The notes beneath the pieces were generated by a model. It did not search any database and had not been told where the DNA came from. It saw nothing but the letters and a program-made list of their open reading frames with translations. 64,000 nt of DNA from Turicibacter faecis. GTDB taxonomy: Bacteria; Bacillota_I; Bacilli_A; MOL361; Turicibacteraceae. Both the position numbers and the translations under genes were made by a program. Where the stretch lies: NCBI RefSeq assembly GCF_037076425.1, contig NZ_AP028127.1, positions 1,084,001 through 1,148,000 of the forward strand, given 5' to 3'. Shown here in pieces: positions 10,640-19,940 of this stretch. Position 1 is the stretch's first letter; the number at the start of each line of letters is the position of its first letter.

Positions 10640-10681
10640 ATGACTTATCTTCAAAAGTCATAGAGCGAGAGGCTCTTTTTT
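10640..10681 (+). terminator. Terminator after the methyltransferase gene
   Basis: Two short stems in tandem, TGACTT/AAGTCA and AGAGC (10662-10666)/GCTCT (10672-10676), followed by seven T. Confidence 0.7.
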
Positions 10682-11168
10682 TGTGCTCGTTTATAAAGGT
10701 GAAGACTATTGACTGAAAATATTCTTCTCATTTTGTTAGAAGCATGCATATCAATCGGAGTTTGTATTTTTGATAGTAGGTAAGCAATTGACTCTGTTGA
10801 TTACTGGAAGAGTGAAGCTGAGACTCTACTTGTTTCTCTTTGACTAGTTCTTAAATTAATTGTCTAACTTCTTAATCTGTGTGTAATTTTGATAAAATAA
10901 ATTAAAAGAAGTGAAGGGGAATTTGGTGTAAACAATCATGGCGGTGTTTAAAAGAAGAGCAATAATCTATAATAGATTTAGGTTTATCAATTTTAAGAGG
11001 ATAAGGTAAGGAAAAGTTAATTTAATAGCACGGGAAAACGCATTTAGAAATGAAATGTTTGATTAATCGATTGAGGGGAATGAATAAATTTTTAGAGAAA
11101 CGGATTTTTTTACTTAATTTTTAAGGTATAATTTTTATTAAAAGTAGCCAGTGCTAGGAGGACTAACC
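10682..11168. other. Long AT-rich gap upstream of the Wadjet operon
   Basis: About 490 bases without a supported gene. Near its right end TATAAT (11127-11132) is a likely -10 box for the jet operon, with only a poor -35. A minus-strand copy of the recurrent AAxTTAGACAATT motif lies at 10858-10870. The AGGAGG site of jetD is at 11156-11161. Confidence 0.5.
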
Positions 11169-12149
11169 ATGCAATTTTTAAAAGACTATCCCCGTAAAAA
11201 AATTACGTTACAGGAAATTGAACAGCATTATCTATTAAAGGATTATCGAGAGTTATATGATTTTATTTTAAGTCTCATTGAACAAGAGGTCATTTCCCCA
11301 ATTAAAAGTAGCGGAAGGAATGGGAAAAAACCATCATTGTATAAAAGTTATCGCCTTAAGATTTCTCTTGAAAATGAAAAAACTTTACAGGACGAGGTGA
11401 CGTATGTGTTTCACCCCCTATTAAATCAGGAGTATTATTTAAATCATCTTAAGCAATACCAATTAGATCGAGAATCTATCTTGAAAATAAATGATTTTTT
11501 TAAAAATAAACGAGAGTTGTTACAAAAATCTACGTCGATAAACGAACGCAGTTTTCAAATTTTTACCCAAGAGAAGTTTTTAGCAACTGAAGGAAAGCGC
11601 CTATTAAAAAATTTAGGTCTTTCTCTAGAAGATTTAAATTTATATGAAACGGCGGAACCGTTAGCTTATTTTAGCTTATCTAAGAAGACACCACAAACCA
11701 TTTTAATTATTGAAAATAAAGATACCTTTTATAGTTTACGGAAGCATTTGATGTCTGGAAAGACAACCATCTTTGGTGAGGAGGTTCAGACGCTCATTTA
11801 TGGGGGTGGAAAAAAGGTCTGGAAAGGCTTTTGTCATTTTGAGGAAAGTGTTGAGCCATTTTTGCTTCATGAATTAAATCGATTTTATTATTTTGGAGAT
11901 TTAGATTATGAGGGAATTTTAATTTTTGAACAGTTATGTGCCGAGTTTTATTGTGAACCCTTAGTGTCAGCTTATGAGGCCATGGTTAAAAGGGGGGCTA
12001 GTCTCTCTTTACCAAAAACAAAAGAAGGGCAAAATCGGAATGAGAAAGGTGTGTTTTTTAGTTATTTTGAAGAGACATCGCAGATGAGGGCCATTTTAGA
12101 GGCTGGTTTGTATATTCCACAAGAAATCGTAACAATGAGTGATTTTTAG
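11169..12149 (+). CDS. jetD: Wadjet subunit JetD (Toprim nuclease)
   Basis: JetD is the nuclease of Wadjet, which cuts closed-circular plasmid DNA after the JetABC motor has extruded it. This protein has 326 residues. A winged-helix-like N-terminus is followed by the conserved INERSFQIFTQEKFL segment and a Toprim fold with E182 (LIIENKDTF) and D244/D246 (YFGDLDYEG), the metal-binding acid triad of topoisomerase VI/JetD-type enzymes (DUF2220/DUF2399 group). The reading frame opens at GTG 11151, but AGGAGG at 11156-11161 fits the ATG at 11169. It is the first gene of a four-gene operon, 12 bases before jetA. Confidence 0.88.
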   Translation: MQFLKDYPRKKITLQEIEQHYLLKDYRELYDFILSLIEQEVISPIKSSGRNGKKPSLYKSYRLKISLENEKTLQDEVTYVFHPLLNQEYYLNHLKQYQLDRESILKINDFFKNKRELLQKSTSINERSFQIFTQEKFLATEGKRLLKNLGLSLEDLNLYETAEPLAYFSLSKKTPQTILIIENKDTFYSLRKHLMSGKTTIFGEEVQTLIYGGGKKVWKGFCHFEESVEPFLLHELNRFYYFGDLDYEGILIFEQLCAEFYCEPLVSAYEAMVKRGASLSLPKTKEGQNRNEKGVFFSYFEETSQMRAILEAGLYIPQEIVTMSDF

Positions 12150-12161
12150 GAGGTCTGGTAA

Positions 12162-13763
12162 ATGCAATATGATTTTTTACGACAGTTTCAAACACGGATG
12201 AAAAAAGTTGGAGCCTATGCTGTCCTTTTTAAGAATAGTTTAGCAAAAACAACATGGAAAACGTACGGATTTGAGGAGTCGTTTGAACAAGTTAATTTAC
12301 TATTTTCCGTGTTGCTCTACATTATGGAGAGTTCTTTAAAAGAAGAGCCTTGCACAATGGATGATATTGCTAATTTTATTGATCAGTTAAACCTCTCTGT
12401 TTATCAAAAGGCGTTATCGTATGAAGAAGCTAAGGAATTGGCTAATTTTATTGTGGATGTCGTATTTTGCAACGAGGGGCGCCCGATGTATTTTGAAAGT
12501 TATAATTATGAGAAAAAGGGGTATGAACCGATTCATATTAGTTTTATTGCAAATGAGATCGTTTACCTTGAGGAAGGTGTTCGGCGAACATCGTATTCTT
12601 TAACGGATGCAGGCTATGAGTTAATGTTATCAACGCTTGAGGTGGATCGTCATTTACAGTTAACGATTCAGGAGATGGTTTTCAAGTTACATTTAGAAAA
12701 AGCGACGTATGATAAAGCTGTCGATGATGTGAAAAGGATTTTTGATTTATTACGCATGCAGTGTCAAAGGATTGAAGGGGATATGCGAAAAATTAGACAA
12801 AATGCCTTGCTTTACTCTGCCAAAGATTACCAAGAACGGATTGAACAAGATTTAACGATGATTCAAGAAACAAAAACGAAATTTTTAGGTTACCGGGAAA
12901 ATATTAAACATCGAGTGGAAGAACTTGAAGAAAAAGATATTGCCATACAAAAATTGATGGATGACGAGCGTGAAAACTTACAACACTTAAAAACAATTGA
13001 ACAGTACTTAAACCGAGCGCTTGATGAACATCAACGAATTTTAAATTCTCATTTTGATTTAAAGATTCTGTATGGAAAGGAATTAGAAGGGCTGATTCAA
13101 ATGAGTGGGATTCGGCGCTTTAATTTTCGGACAGAGCTTTATGACGTTTTATTAAAAAAACCCGATGTTTTAGAATCGATGGACGATTTTTTAAGACCAC
13201 TCTGGATGCGCCCCCTTCATAAAACATACGATTTAACGAAAAGTTTTGCCCCTCAGCGCCCCCTTTATAAAAGGAAAAAGGAAGAAGAGTTTTTTGAAAC
13301 ATTTGAAGAGGAGTCATTCGAGGAATTTATGGATGAGCAAAAAAGGCAACGACTGATTCGTTATAAAGAGAGTCTATGTCTAATTTTAAGTTTTGTGATT
13401 AAATCAGGAAGCCTTGAGTTGAATGAGTTAAAAGAACAGTTAACACCACAAGATATCCAGGTGTTAATTCCGACGGTTGAAATCTTTAAAGAAATTGTGA
13501 TTGAATTATTGCAAGCAAAAGAAATCGATATCGAACAATTAAAAAGAGAACAACTTGAGCGGACATTTGAACAAACGTTGGAATTTCAACTCAATCGGTG
13601 TTTACTTGATGTGTTAGAAGAATCTTTTATTAATCAGCAGATTCAAAAAATAGAAGTGATGCGAACAAAAGAGAATGAAGTCGTTAGATTTGAAGAGGTC
13701 GTAGACGAAAACGGGTGGAAAAAGAGCATTCAATGTTCTAATATTCGATTCGAGGTGAGCTAG
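12162..13763 (+). CDS. jetA: Wadjet subunit JetA (MukF/kleisin-like)
   Basis: A 533-residue protein in the position and with the character of JetA, the kleisin that bridges the JetC ATPase heads and carries JetB. It has an N-terminal helical/winged-helix region (residues 1-170), a long charged coiled coil (about 200-320) and a helical C-terminal part. There is little motif-level conservation, so the call rests on order, size and the unmistakable JetC and JetD partners. GGAGGT lies before the ATG. The next gene starts on the base after its stop codon, implying translational coupling. Confidence 0.8.
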   Translation: MQYDFLRQFQTRMKKVGAYAVLFKNSLAKTTWKTYGFEESFEQVNLLFSVLLYIMESSLKEEPCTMDDIANFIDQLNLSVYQKALSYEEAKELANFIVDVVFCNEGRPMYFESYNYEKKGYEPIHISFIANEIVYLEEGVRRTSYSLTDAGYELMLSTLEVDRHLQLTIQEMVFKLHLEKATYDKAVDDVKRIFDLLRMQCQRIEGDMRKIRQNALLYSAKDYQERIEQDLTMIQETKTKFLGYRENIKHRVEELEEKDIAIQKLMDDERENLQHLKTIEQYLNRALDEHQRILNSHFDLKILYGKELEGLIQMSGIRRFNFRTELYDVLLKKPDVLESMDDFLRPLWMRPLHKTYDLTKSFAPQRPLYKRKKEEEFFETFEEESFEEFMDEQKRQRLIRYKESLCLILSFVIKSGSLELNELKEQLTPQDIQVLIPTVEIFKEIVIELLQAKEIDIEQLKREQLERTFEQTLEFQLNRCLLDVLEESFINQQIQKIEVMRTKENEVVRFEEVVDENGWKKSIQCSNIRFEVS

Positions 13764-14486
13764 ATGGATTATACGCGTGAAGAGATACGGCTAAGCCAAC
13801 AGATTTTTTATTATTTACTAAAACATCGAGAGTTAAATGAACAGAAGGAGAAGGAACTTTATTATGCTTATACGGCAAATGAGGCGGTCATTGAACTGGT
13901 TAAAGGTCAAGGTGAAATTGCCAGTTGTCTCATCCAACGTTATGGGAGTAGTATTTATTTAATTCCCGAGGAAGAAAATGAATTTTTAGGTTTTTCTAAG
14001 GTAGAATTGAAAAAGCTGTTATGTAAATCTCAGGCAACGGATAAAGATTATTATTTATCACAATTTATTATTTTAACGTTATTAGTTGAATTTTATGACG
14101 GACAAGGACAAAGTGCGAAAAGCCGCGATTTCATTCGTGCCGGTGAGTTGCAAAATATTATTTCTGAACGTTTGAAAGAAGGGGCTAGTTATTACGATGA
14201 ACAGGAGCAACAACAATTAGGAATTGCTTATCAAAATATGCTAGAAGCTTTTGAGTCACTTCGAAGTAGTGATCGAATGAATCGGCAAAAAACCACAAAA
14301 GAAGGGTTTTTGTCTGGAATTTTAAAGTTTTTACAAGATCAGCAACTCATTGATTATATTGAAGAAGATGAAATGATTTGGACAACGAAAAAATTAGATC
14401 AATTAATGGATTATTATCTTTTAAGTCAAAATAATTTTAAGCGGGTTCAACAGATTTTAAAGGAGGTTTCAGATGAGCCGCATTAA
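13764..14486 (+). CDS. jetB: Wadjet subunit JetB (MukE-like)
   Basis: A 240-residue mostly helical acidic protein of MukE/KITE size between jetA and jetC. In the complex this subunit would bind the kleisin and DNA. It begins directly after the jetA stop (TAGATG) and overlaps the start of jetC by 14 bases, so the four genes are made as one unit. The C-terminal half (FLSGILKFLQDQQLIDYIEEDEMIW) looks like a winged-helix. The call is from context and fold-like pattern. Confidence 0.8.
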   Translation: MDYTREEIRLSQQIFYYLLKHRELNEQKEKELYYAYTANEAVIELVKGQGEIASCLIQRYGSSIYLIPEEENEFLGFSKVELKKLLCKSQATDKDYYLSQFIILTLLVEFYDGQGQSAKSRDFIRAGELQNIISERLKEGASYYDEQEQQQLGIAYQNMLEAFESLRSSDRMNRQKTTKEGFLSGILKFLQDQQLIDYIEEDEMIWTTKKLDQLMDYYLLSQNNFKRVQQILKEVSDEPH

Positions 14487-17400
14487 TCGAATTCGGATTG
14501 TTAATTTAAATTATAATCATCAGGCCTTTCGGATTGATGATGAGTGCTTTGATTTGGCGACTGAAAATACGTTATTTTCTTTACGAAATGGGGGAGGAAA
14601 GTCCGTTTTTATTCAAATGATAACCGCCCTTTTTGTTCGTAAAGGATATCGTCATGCGGGAGATCGGAAGTTTGAAAGTTATTTTACGACGAATCAACCG
14701 ACGTTTATTATGGTCGAGTGGTGCCTTGATCAGGGGGCAGGTTATGTTTTAACTGGAATGATGGTACGGAAAAATCAAGAGATAAAAGATGAGGAGAATA
14801 GTCCTGAACTTGAAATGATCAACTTTATTTACGAGTATGAGAGTGAAAATGAATACGATATTAAACACATTCCCATTCTTATTCAAGAAGGAAATAAGAA
14901 GTCTTTAAAAGGGTTTCATGTGTGCCGCCAATTATTCGAGTCGTGTAAACAAAATAAACAATTAAACTTTTATTACTATGACATGTACCAACCGGCGAGA
15001 AGCCGGGAGTATTTTTCTAAGCTACGGGAGTATCAAATTTATTCAAAGGAATGGGAGACCATTATTAAGAAGGTTAACTTAAAGGAGTCTGGACTTTCAG
15101 AGTTGTTTAAAGATGCGAAGGATGAGAAAGGGCTTATTGAAACGTGGTTTTTAAAAGCAGTTAAAGATAAATTGAATCAGCATCAAAATCGGGTGAAGGC
15201 TTTTGAAGAGTTAATGACAAAGTATGTGAATCAGTATAAAAAGAATGAAGAGAATTTTAAACGCCAAGAAGGAATTTTACTGTTTCGTCAAGAGATGGAG
15301 ACGGTACTGACACTTGAGGAGCAACTGTTAAGTCATGAATCGACGATGCTTAAGTATCAAGAGGAGTTAGCAAAGCTATATGAGATTTTAGAACTATTAA
15401 GGAAAGAAACGCTTCAATTCAAAGAGGAGGCAGAAAGTCAGTTAACCGAGTTTAAATTACAAACACATCAACTTCTATATGAACAAAGGTCATTAATCAT
15501 TCATGGGTTGATGGATGAGTTAGTGGAATTAGGAAAGGAACAAAAGCGACAAATTCAACAATTAGAGCAGTTAAAAGCGCAAGAAGGAAAAATACAAAAG
15601 CAGGCGTATATTTATGAGGCTGCTCGAAGCTATCAGACGTATGTTCGAGCTTCAGAGGACGTTCAGCGCGCAGAGTCGGCGTTAGAGGTGGCGAAAAAAA
15701 GTGAACAAGAGTTGCTTCCACGCCTACAGGATTTGGGTTATAGTTTAAGTGTCGTGTATGAGGAGGAACTGGAGCGAAAAACTAAAGAAGTTGAAAAAAT
15801 TGGCTGGGATTTAAAAGATAAAGAACAGGAACGATTACGTGCGCAGCGAGAGATCCAATTAAAACAAGAGGAGCGGCAAACCCTTTCGCAAACAATCGGC
15901 CGATTAGAGGCGATGCTTTCTCAATTTGAACAAGAAGAAAAGCGATTATCGACTCGCTACTTAGAACCGTTTGAAAGAAATCTAGAGGGATTTTATTTAA
16001 ACGGCTGGCTCGAGACAAAGGTTGAACAGATTACAAAGGAATTAGACGAGGCGAAAAAGCAAAACAAAAAACTGTTAGAGGAAGAGCTTAAACTTAAGGA
16101 ACAACACCATCAGGTTAGTCGAGATTTAGAGGATTTAAAAGAATCGTTAGGATTGGTGAAAGCTAGTGTCCAAACGAGCCACGAAAAAATGCAGAGGTTA
16201 GAGGAAGAACTTAGAATTCGCCATAACATAGGACGCTATATTGAATGGCCTGAAGATAACGTATTTGATAAAGATGGAATGATTGAGGCCTTCCGCCAAA
16301 AGCGTCAAGTGATTGAAGAAGGATTACGTTCTTATGAACGTGAAATAGATCGTTTAAAGCAAGAAAAACGACAATTACAAGCAGGGGATGTGGAAGAATT
16401 ACCAGAAGAATTATCACAGCGATTAAAAGACGTTGGGATTCAACCGATTCGAGGAATCGAGTGGTTAAAACGAAACGGAAATACGATGGAAGTCAATCAA
16501 GCGTTGATTAGAAAAAACCCTTTTTTACCGTATAGTCTCATTTTAAATGAATCACAGATGAAACAATTAAAGGAATTATCCCTTGAAGTGAGCACTTCAT
16601 TTCCTATTCCGCTTTTATTACGTGAATCATTAGAATCAACACCGGTCTTTGTTCACGCATCAGGTTACTGTCAGTTAGATACTTTTCCATTTTATGTCTG
16701 GTTTAATGAAGAATTATTAGACGAGCAACGCCTAGCACAATTACTGCTTGTAAAAGATCATTCCATTGAAGAACTCATGCAAAAGTGTGACAGAAGTCGC
16801 GAGACCCTGAATCATTATGACAACCAATTAGCAACTTTAAGTTACCAACAGTTATCGAAAGACAGTTATCAAAAGGCGAAACGGCAAGTGAAAGAGGCCG
16901 TGGAGTCTCAAGAAAGATTACATCAACAAATTATTGAGTTACAACAGGAAAAAGAGCGACTAAATGCAACATCTGAATCGCTTCAAAAAAATCTAAGGAG
17001 GCTAAAGGATAAAGTTTCTAAGTTAGAGATGAAAGAGAAAGACTTTAGTTTGTTTTTAAAAAGCTATGCGGACTATTTAAAAAATCATCGATTGTATTTA
17101 GAGGCGAAGGAGAATCAAGAACGATTAGTTGAAGAATTAGAAGCTTTGGCGGACCTTCAACAAGATCTTCATCAATCGATTGACCGGTTAAAATCGAGCG
17201 AGCAAAAATTACATTATGATTTAGAGAAAACAAACGAGTCTTTTACACGATTTGTTATCTATGAAGAAGGAACCCTCATTCAAAAGGATGTAGAAGATTT
17301 ATTATCCGAATACGATGCGATTGAAAAACAAATGGAGGGCGCATTTAAGCAAACTCAGGATGAGTTATCTCGGGCGAATGCGCGCTTTAAAGCTGCTGAA

Positions 17401-18885
17401 AGTGAGTTAGATACATTAACTAAACGCTATGAGTTATTAGATGCAGACTATCGTTTTGTAACCTATGATTGTTTGTTAGAAGAAGAAAATTTACATGAAT
17501 TAAGCCGATTAAAGCAACAGTATGAAGAGCAAAAGCAAGTTATTCATGCGTTGGATATCCTTAAAGGAAAAATTGAAACAAAAAAAGAGGGAGAGTACAG
17601 TCGATTAAAACGTGAATTAGGTGAGACAGAGATTTTGGATAAATCACAAGTCATCGTGCGTGATTTTGAGCGGTTATTAGTTGTCAATAATAAACAAGTA
17701 GCGTCGATGGAACAAAAGGTCAAGGATCTTGAGAAGAAAGTGGAAATTTACGAACGTGAAAAATCTAGTTTATCTGACTATCAGCAACCGTTGAGTCAAG
17801 CGTTAGTAATGGACACCTCTTACCGACTATATGAAGAAAGGGATTGGGAATTAAAGCGAAAATTGCTCATCCGTGATTACCGGACAGAAAAAGAAAGTCG
17901 TGGAAAGGTTGAACGTCAGGTTAGTGATGAGTTTCATCGATTAAATCGTCTGAGTTTAGTTGAAGATGAATTTTTCTTAAAGATTCTTTCGCATTTTGAT
18001 AAATATAAATATAATCCTCGCGTGTTTATGGAACAGTATGAACTGAAAAATGAGGTGCTTGAAAATCTAATGGGTCAATTAGCGGTTAATATTCAGATGA
18101 TTGAGCAAGAGAAGGAGACAGTCATTCAATTATTACTTGATTATGTCGAAGAAGTTAACCAACAATTAAAGCTCATCGATCGAAATTCAAGTATTCCTAT
18201 TCGCGGTAAGCGTGTTAAAATGTTAGAAATTGAAATTCCAAAATGGGAAGAAAATGAGCGTCTTTATTATCGACGGATGAACGAGTTCGTTCATTCGGTG
18301 ACGGAACATTGTCTAACATTAATGGAAGAAAACACGCCGGTTGAGGAGTTTATTGGAACGCATTTGAAAACGACCCTCTTATACGATACAATCGTTGGAA
18401 CGGCTAATATTAGAATTCGCTTATTTAAAATTGAAGAGCAGCGGGAATATCCGATTACTTGGGAACAAGTGGCTAAAAATTCCGGAGGGGAAGGCTTCCT
18501 ATCCGCGTTTGTGATTTTAACAAGTTTACTGTCTTTTATGAGAAAGGATGAAACCGATATTTTTTCAAGTTGTGAAGAGGGAAAAGTCTTACTAATGGAT
18601 AATCCTTTTGCGCAAACGAATGCTGCCCATTTGCTTAAGCCCCTTATCGAATTGGCAAAAAAAAATAATACCCAATTGATTTGCTTATCCGGACTTGGTG
18701 GAGATTCCATTTATAGTCGTTTTGAAAATATTTATTCATTAAGTTTAGTTCCATCGAGCTTTAAAAAAGGTTGTTCCTACATGAAAAGTAAACATATTAA
18801 AGGGGAAATCGGCCAACACTTGCTCATTCCTTCGCGGGTTTACATCGAAGAACATCTTGAGGATACAGAGGATTTATTATTTTAA
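14473..18885 (+). CDS. jetC: Wadjet subunit JetC (MukB/SMC-like ATPase)
   Basis: A 1470-residue SMC-type motor that extrudes DNA loops for plasmid surveillance. The N-terminal head has Walker A RNGGGKS at residues 38-44. Most of the protein is two long coiled-coil arms (about 270-620 and 790-1180) around a hinge near 640-780. The C-terminal head has the ABC signature NSGGEG at about 1336-1341 and Walker B VLLMDNPF near 1370, with NPFAQTNA as the D-loop region. The residue after the Walker B aspartate is Asn rather than the usual Glu of SMCs. AAGGAGG precedes the ATG inside jetB. The operon order D-A-B-C differs from the A-B-C-D order of the best-studied Wadjet systems. Confidence 0.92.
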   Translation: MSRINRIRIVNLNYNHQAFRIDDECFDLATENTLFSLRNGGGKSVFIQMITALFVRKGYRHAGDRKFESYFTTNQPTFIMVEWCLDQGAGYVLTGMMVRKNQEIKDEENSPELEMINFIYEYESENEYDIKHIPILIQEGNKKSLKGFHVCRQLFESCKQNKQLNFYYYDMYQPARSREYFSKLREYQIYSKEWETIIKKVNLKESGLSELFKDAKDEKGLIETWFLKAVKDKLNQHQNRVKAFEELMTKYVNQYKKNEENFKRQEGILLFRQEMETVLTLEEQLLSHESTMLKYQEELAKLYEILELLRKETLQFKEEAESQLTEFKLQTHQLLYEQRSLIIHGLMDELVELGKEQKRQIQQLEQLKAQEGKIQKQAYIYEAARSYQTYVRASEDVQRAESALEVAKKSEQELLPRLQDLGYSLSVVYEEELERKTKEVEKIGWDLKDKEQERLRAQREIQLKQEERQTLSQTIGRLEAMLSQFEQEEKRLSTRYLEPFERNLEGFYLNGWLETKVEQITKELDEAKKQNKKLLEEELKLKEQHHQVSRDLEDLKESLGLVKASVQTSHEKMQRLEEELRIRHNIGRYIEWPEDNVFDKDGMIEAFRQKRQVIEEGLRSYEREIDRLKQEKRQLQAGDVEELPEELSQRLKDVGIQPIRGIEWLKRNGNTMEVNQALIRKNPFLPYSLILNESQMKQLKELSLEVSTSFPIPLLLRESLESTPVFVHASGYCQLDTFPFYVWFNEELLDEQRLAQLLLVKDHSIEELMQKCDRSRETLNHYDNQLATLSYQQLSKDSYQKAKRQVKEAVESQERLHQQIIELQQEKERLNATSESLQKNLRRLKDKVSKLEMKEKDFSLFLKSYADYLKNHRLYLEAKENQERLVEELEALADLQQDLHQSIDRLKSSEQKLHYDLEKTNESFTRFVIYEEGTLIQKDVEDLLSEYDAIEKQMEGAFKQTQDELSRANARFKAAESELDTLTKRYELLDADYRFVTYDCLLEEENLHELSRLKQQYEEQKQVIHALDILKGKIETKKEGEYSRLKRELGETEILDKSQVIVRDFERLLVVNNKQVASMEQKVKDLEKKVEIYEREKSSLSDYQQPLSQALVMDTSYRLYEERDWELKRKLLIRDYRTEKESRGKVERQVSDEFHRLNRLSLVEDEFFLKILSHFDKYKYNPRVFMEQYELKNEVLENLMGQLAVNIQMIEQEKETVIQLLLDYVEEVNQQLKLIDRNSSIPIRGKRVKMLEIEIPKWEENERLYYRRMNEFVHSVTEHCLTLMEENTPVEEFIGTHLKTTLLYDTIVGTANIRIRLFKIEEQREYPITWEQVAKNSGGEGFLSAFVILTSLLSFMRKDETDIFSSCEEGKVLLMDNPFAQTNAAHLLKPLIELAKKNNTQLICLSGLGGDSIYSRFENIYSLSLVPSSFKKGCSYMKSKHIKGEIGQHLLIPSRVYIEEHLEDTEDLLF

Positions 18886-19067
18886 GCGTTTAAAAGCATA
18901 TGCTGTGGTCTAGATTTAACGTTGAATGATTTGGGCATATGTGGCAGCTAGTGAAGTAGGGTTTGATAGATGAGCTTTTCTATTTAATTTAAAAAATATT
19001 TAAATGAGAAGAGGAATTTTACGAAAAACTCATTCATCTAGAGGGTAGTTATTGATGTGGAGACGAT

Positions 19068-19098
19068 AAAAAAGGTGACAGTGTTGTCACCTTTTTTT
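19068..19098. terminator. Terminator downstream of the Wadjet operon
   Basis: AAAAGGTGAC pairs with GTCACCTTTT around an AGTGTT loop, with A and T runs on the two sides. It could end transcription from either side. Confidence 0.8.
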
Positions 19099-19166
19099 CA
19101 TGTGTATAAATGGTTAAGGGAGTGGAATGCTAGTAAAATAGGGCTAGACGTAAGGAGAAATAACTA

Positions 19167-19940
19167 ATGACTATCGTTTTAAGTGTTAATCAGTTACAGA
19201 AGGTTTATGAGGGAAAAGTTCCCTATCAAGCGTTAAAGGATATAAATTTTAAATTGAAAAAGGGCGAGTTTGTCGCCATTATGGGACCGAGTGGAAGTGG
19301 AAAATCGACATTATTGCAAGTTATTTCAACGATTGATTCGCCTACAGGGGGAAGCGTATTAATAGATGGGAAAAATCCACATCAGATGGTGAAAGAGGAG
19401 TTAGCTTCATTTCGAAGACGTGAGCTCGGCTTTATTTTTCAGGATTTTAACTTAATTCATACGTTAACGGTGGAGGAAAACATCATGTTACCGTTATCAC
19501 TTGAAGGCGTTCCTGCTAACGAAATAACTAAACGGACACGCGAGGTGGCGAGATATTTAGGGATTGAAGCCCTCTTACCTAAACGGACCTTTGAAATATC
19601 AGGTGGTCAGGCACAGCGTGTTGCTATTGCACGTGCTGTTGCGCATCAGCCCTCATTAATTTTAGCTGATGAACCAACAGGAAACTTAGATTCTAAGGCG
19701 ACAAAGGATGTCATGAACCTGTTGAAAACTTTAAATAAAGAGATGGATAGCACGATTTTAATGGTTACGCATGATGCCTATGTGGCAAGTATGTGTCATC
19801 GCGTCTTATTTATTAAGGATGGTCGGATTTACCAGGAAATCGTAGCAGGGGATCATGAATCTGAGTTTTACCAACGTATTCTTGATATGTTAACCTTTTT
19901 AGGAGGTGATCACGGTGACGTTAATGCAAATCGCCTATAA
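19167..19940 (+). CDS. ABC transporter ATP-binding protein (BceA-like)
   Basis: A 257-residue ATPase of the MacB/LolD/BceA group. Walker A is GPSGSGKST (residues about 40-48), the Q-loop is FIFQDFNLI, the signature is ISGGQAQRVAIARA, and Walker B is LILADEPTGNLDS. It energises the FtsX-type permease encoded next, which overlaps its 3' end, so the two are coexpressed. BceAB systems export or disengage peptide antibiotics such as bacitracin and usually sit beside a BceRS two-component system. None is present here, so sensing would be by an unlinked system or absent. Confidence 0.9.
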   Translation: MTIVLSVNQLQKVYEGKVPYQALKDINFKLKKGEFVAIMGPSGSGKSTLLQVISTIDSPTGGSVLIDGKNPHQMVKEELASFRRRELGFIFQDFNLIHTLTVEENIMLPLSLEGVPANEITKRTREVARYLGIEALLPKRTFEISGGQAQRVAIARAVAHQPSLILADEPTGNLDSKATKDVMNLLKTLNKEMDSTILMVTHDAYVASMCHRVLFIKDGRIYQEIVAGDHESEFYQRILDMLTFLGGDHGDVNANRL

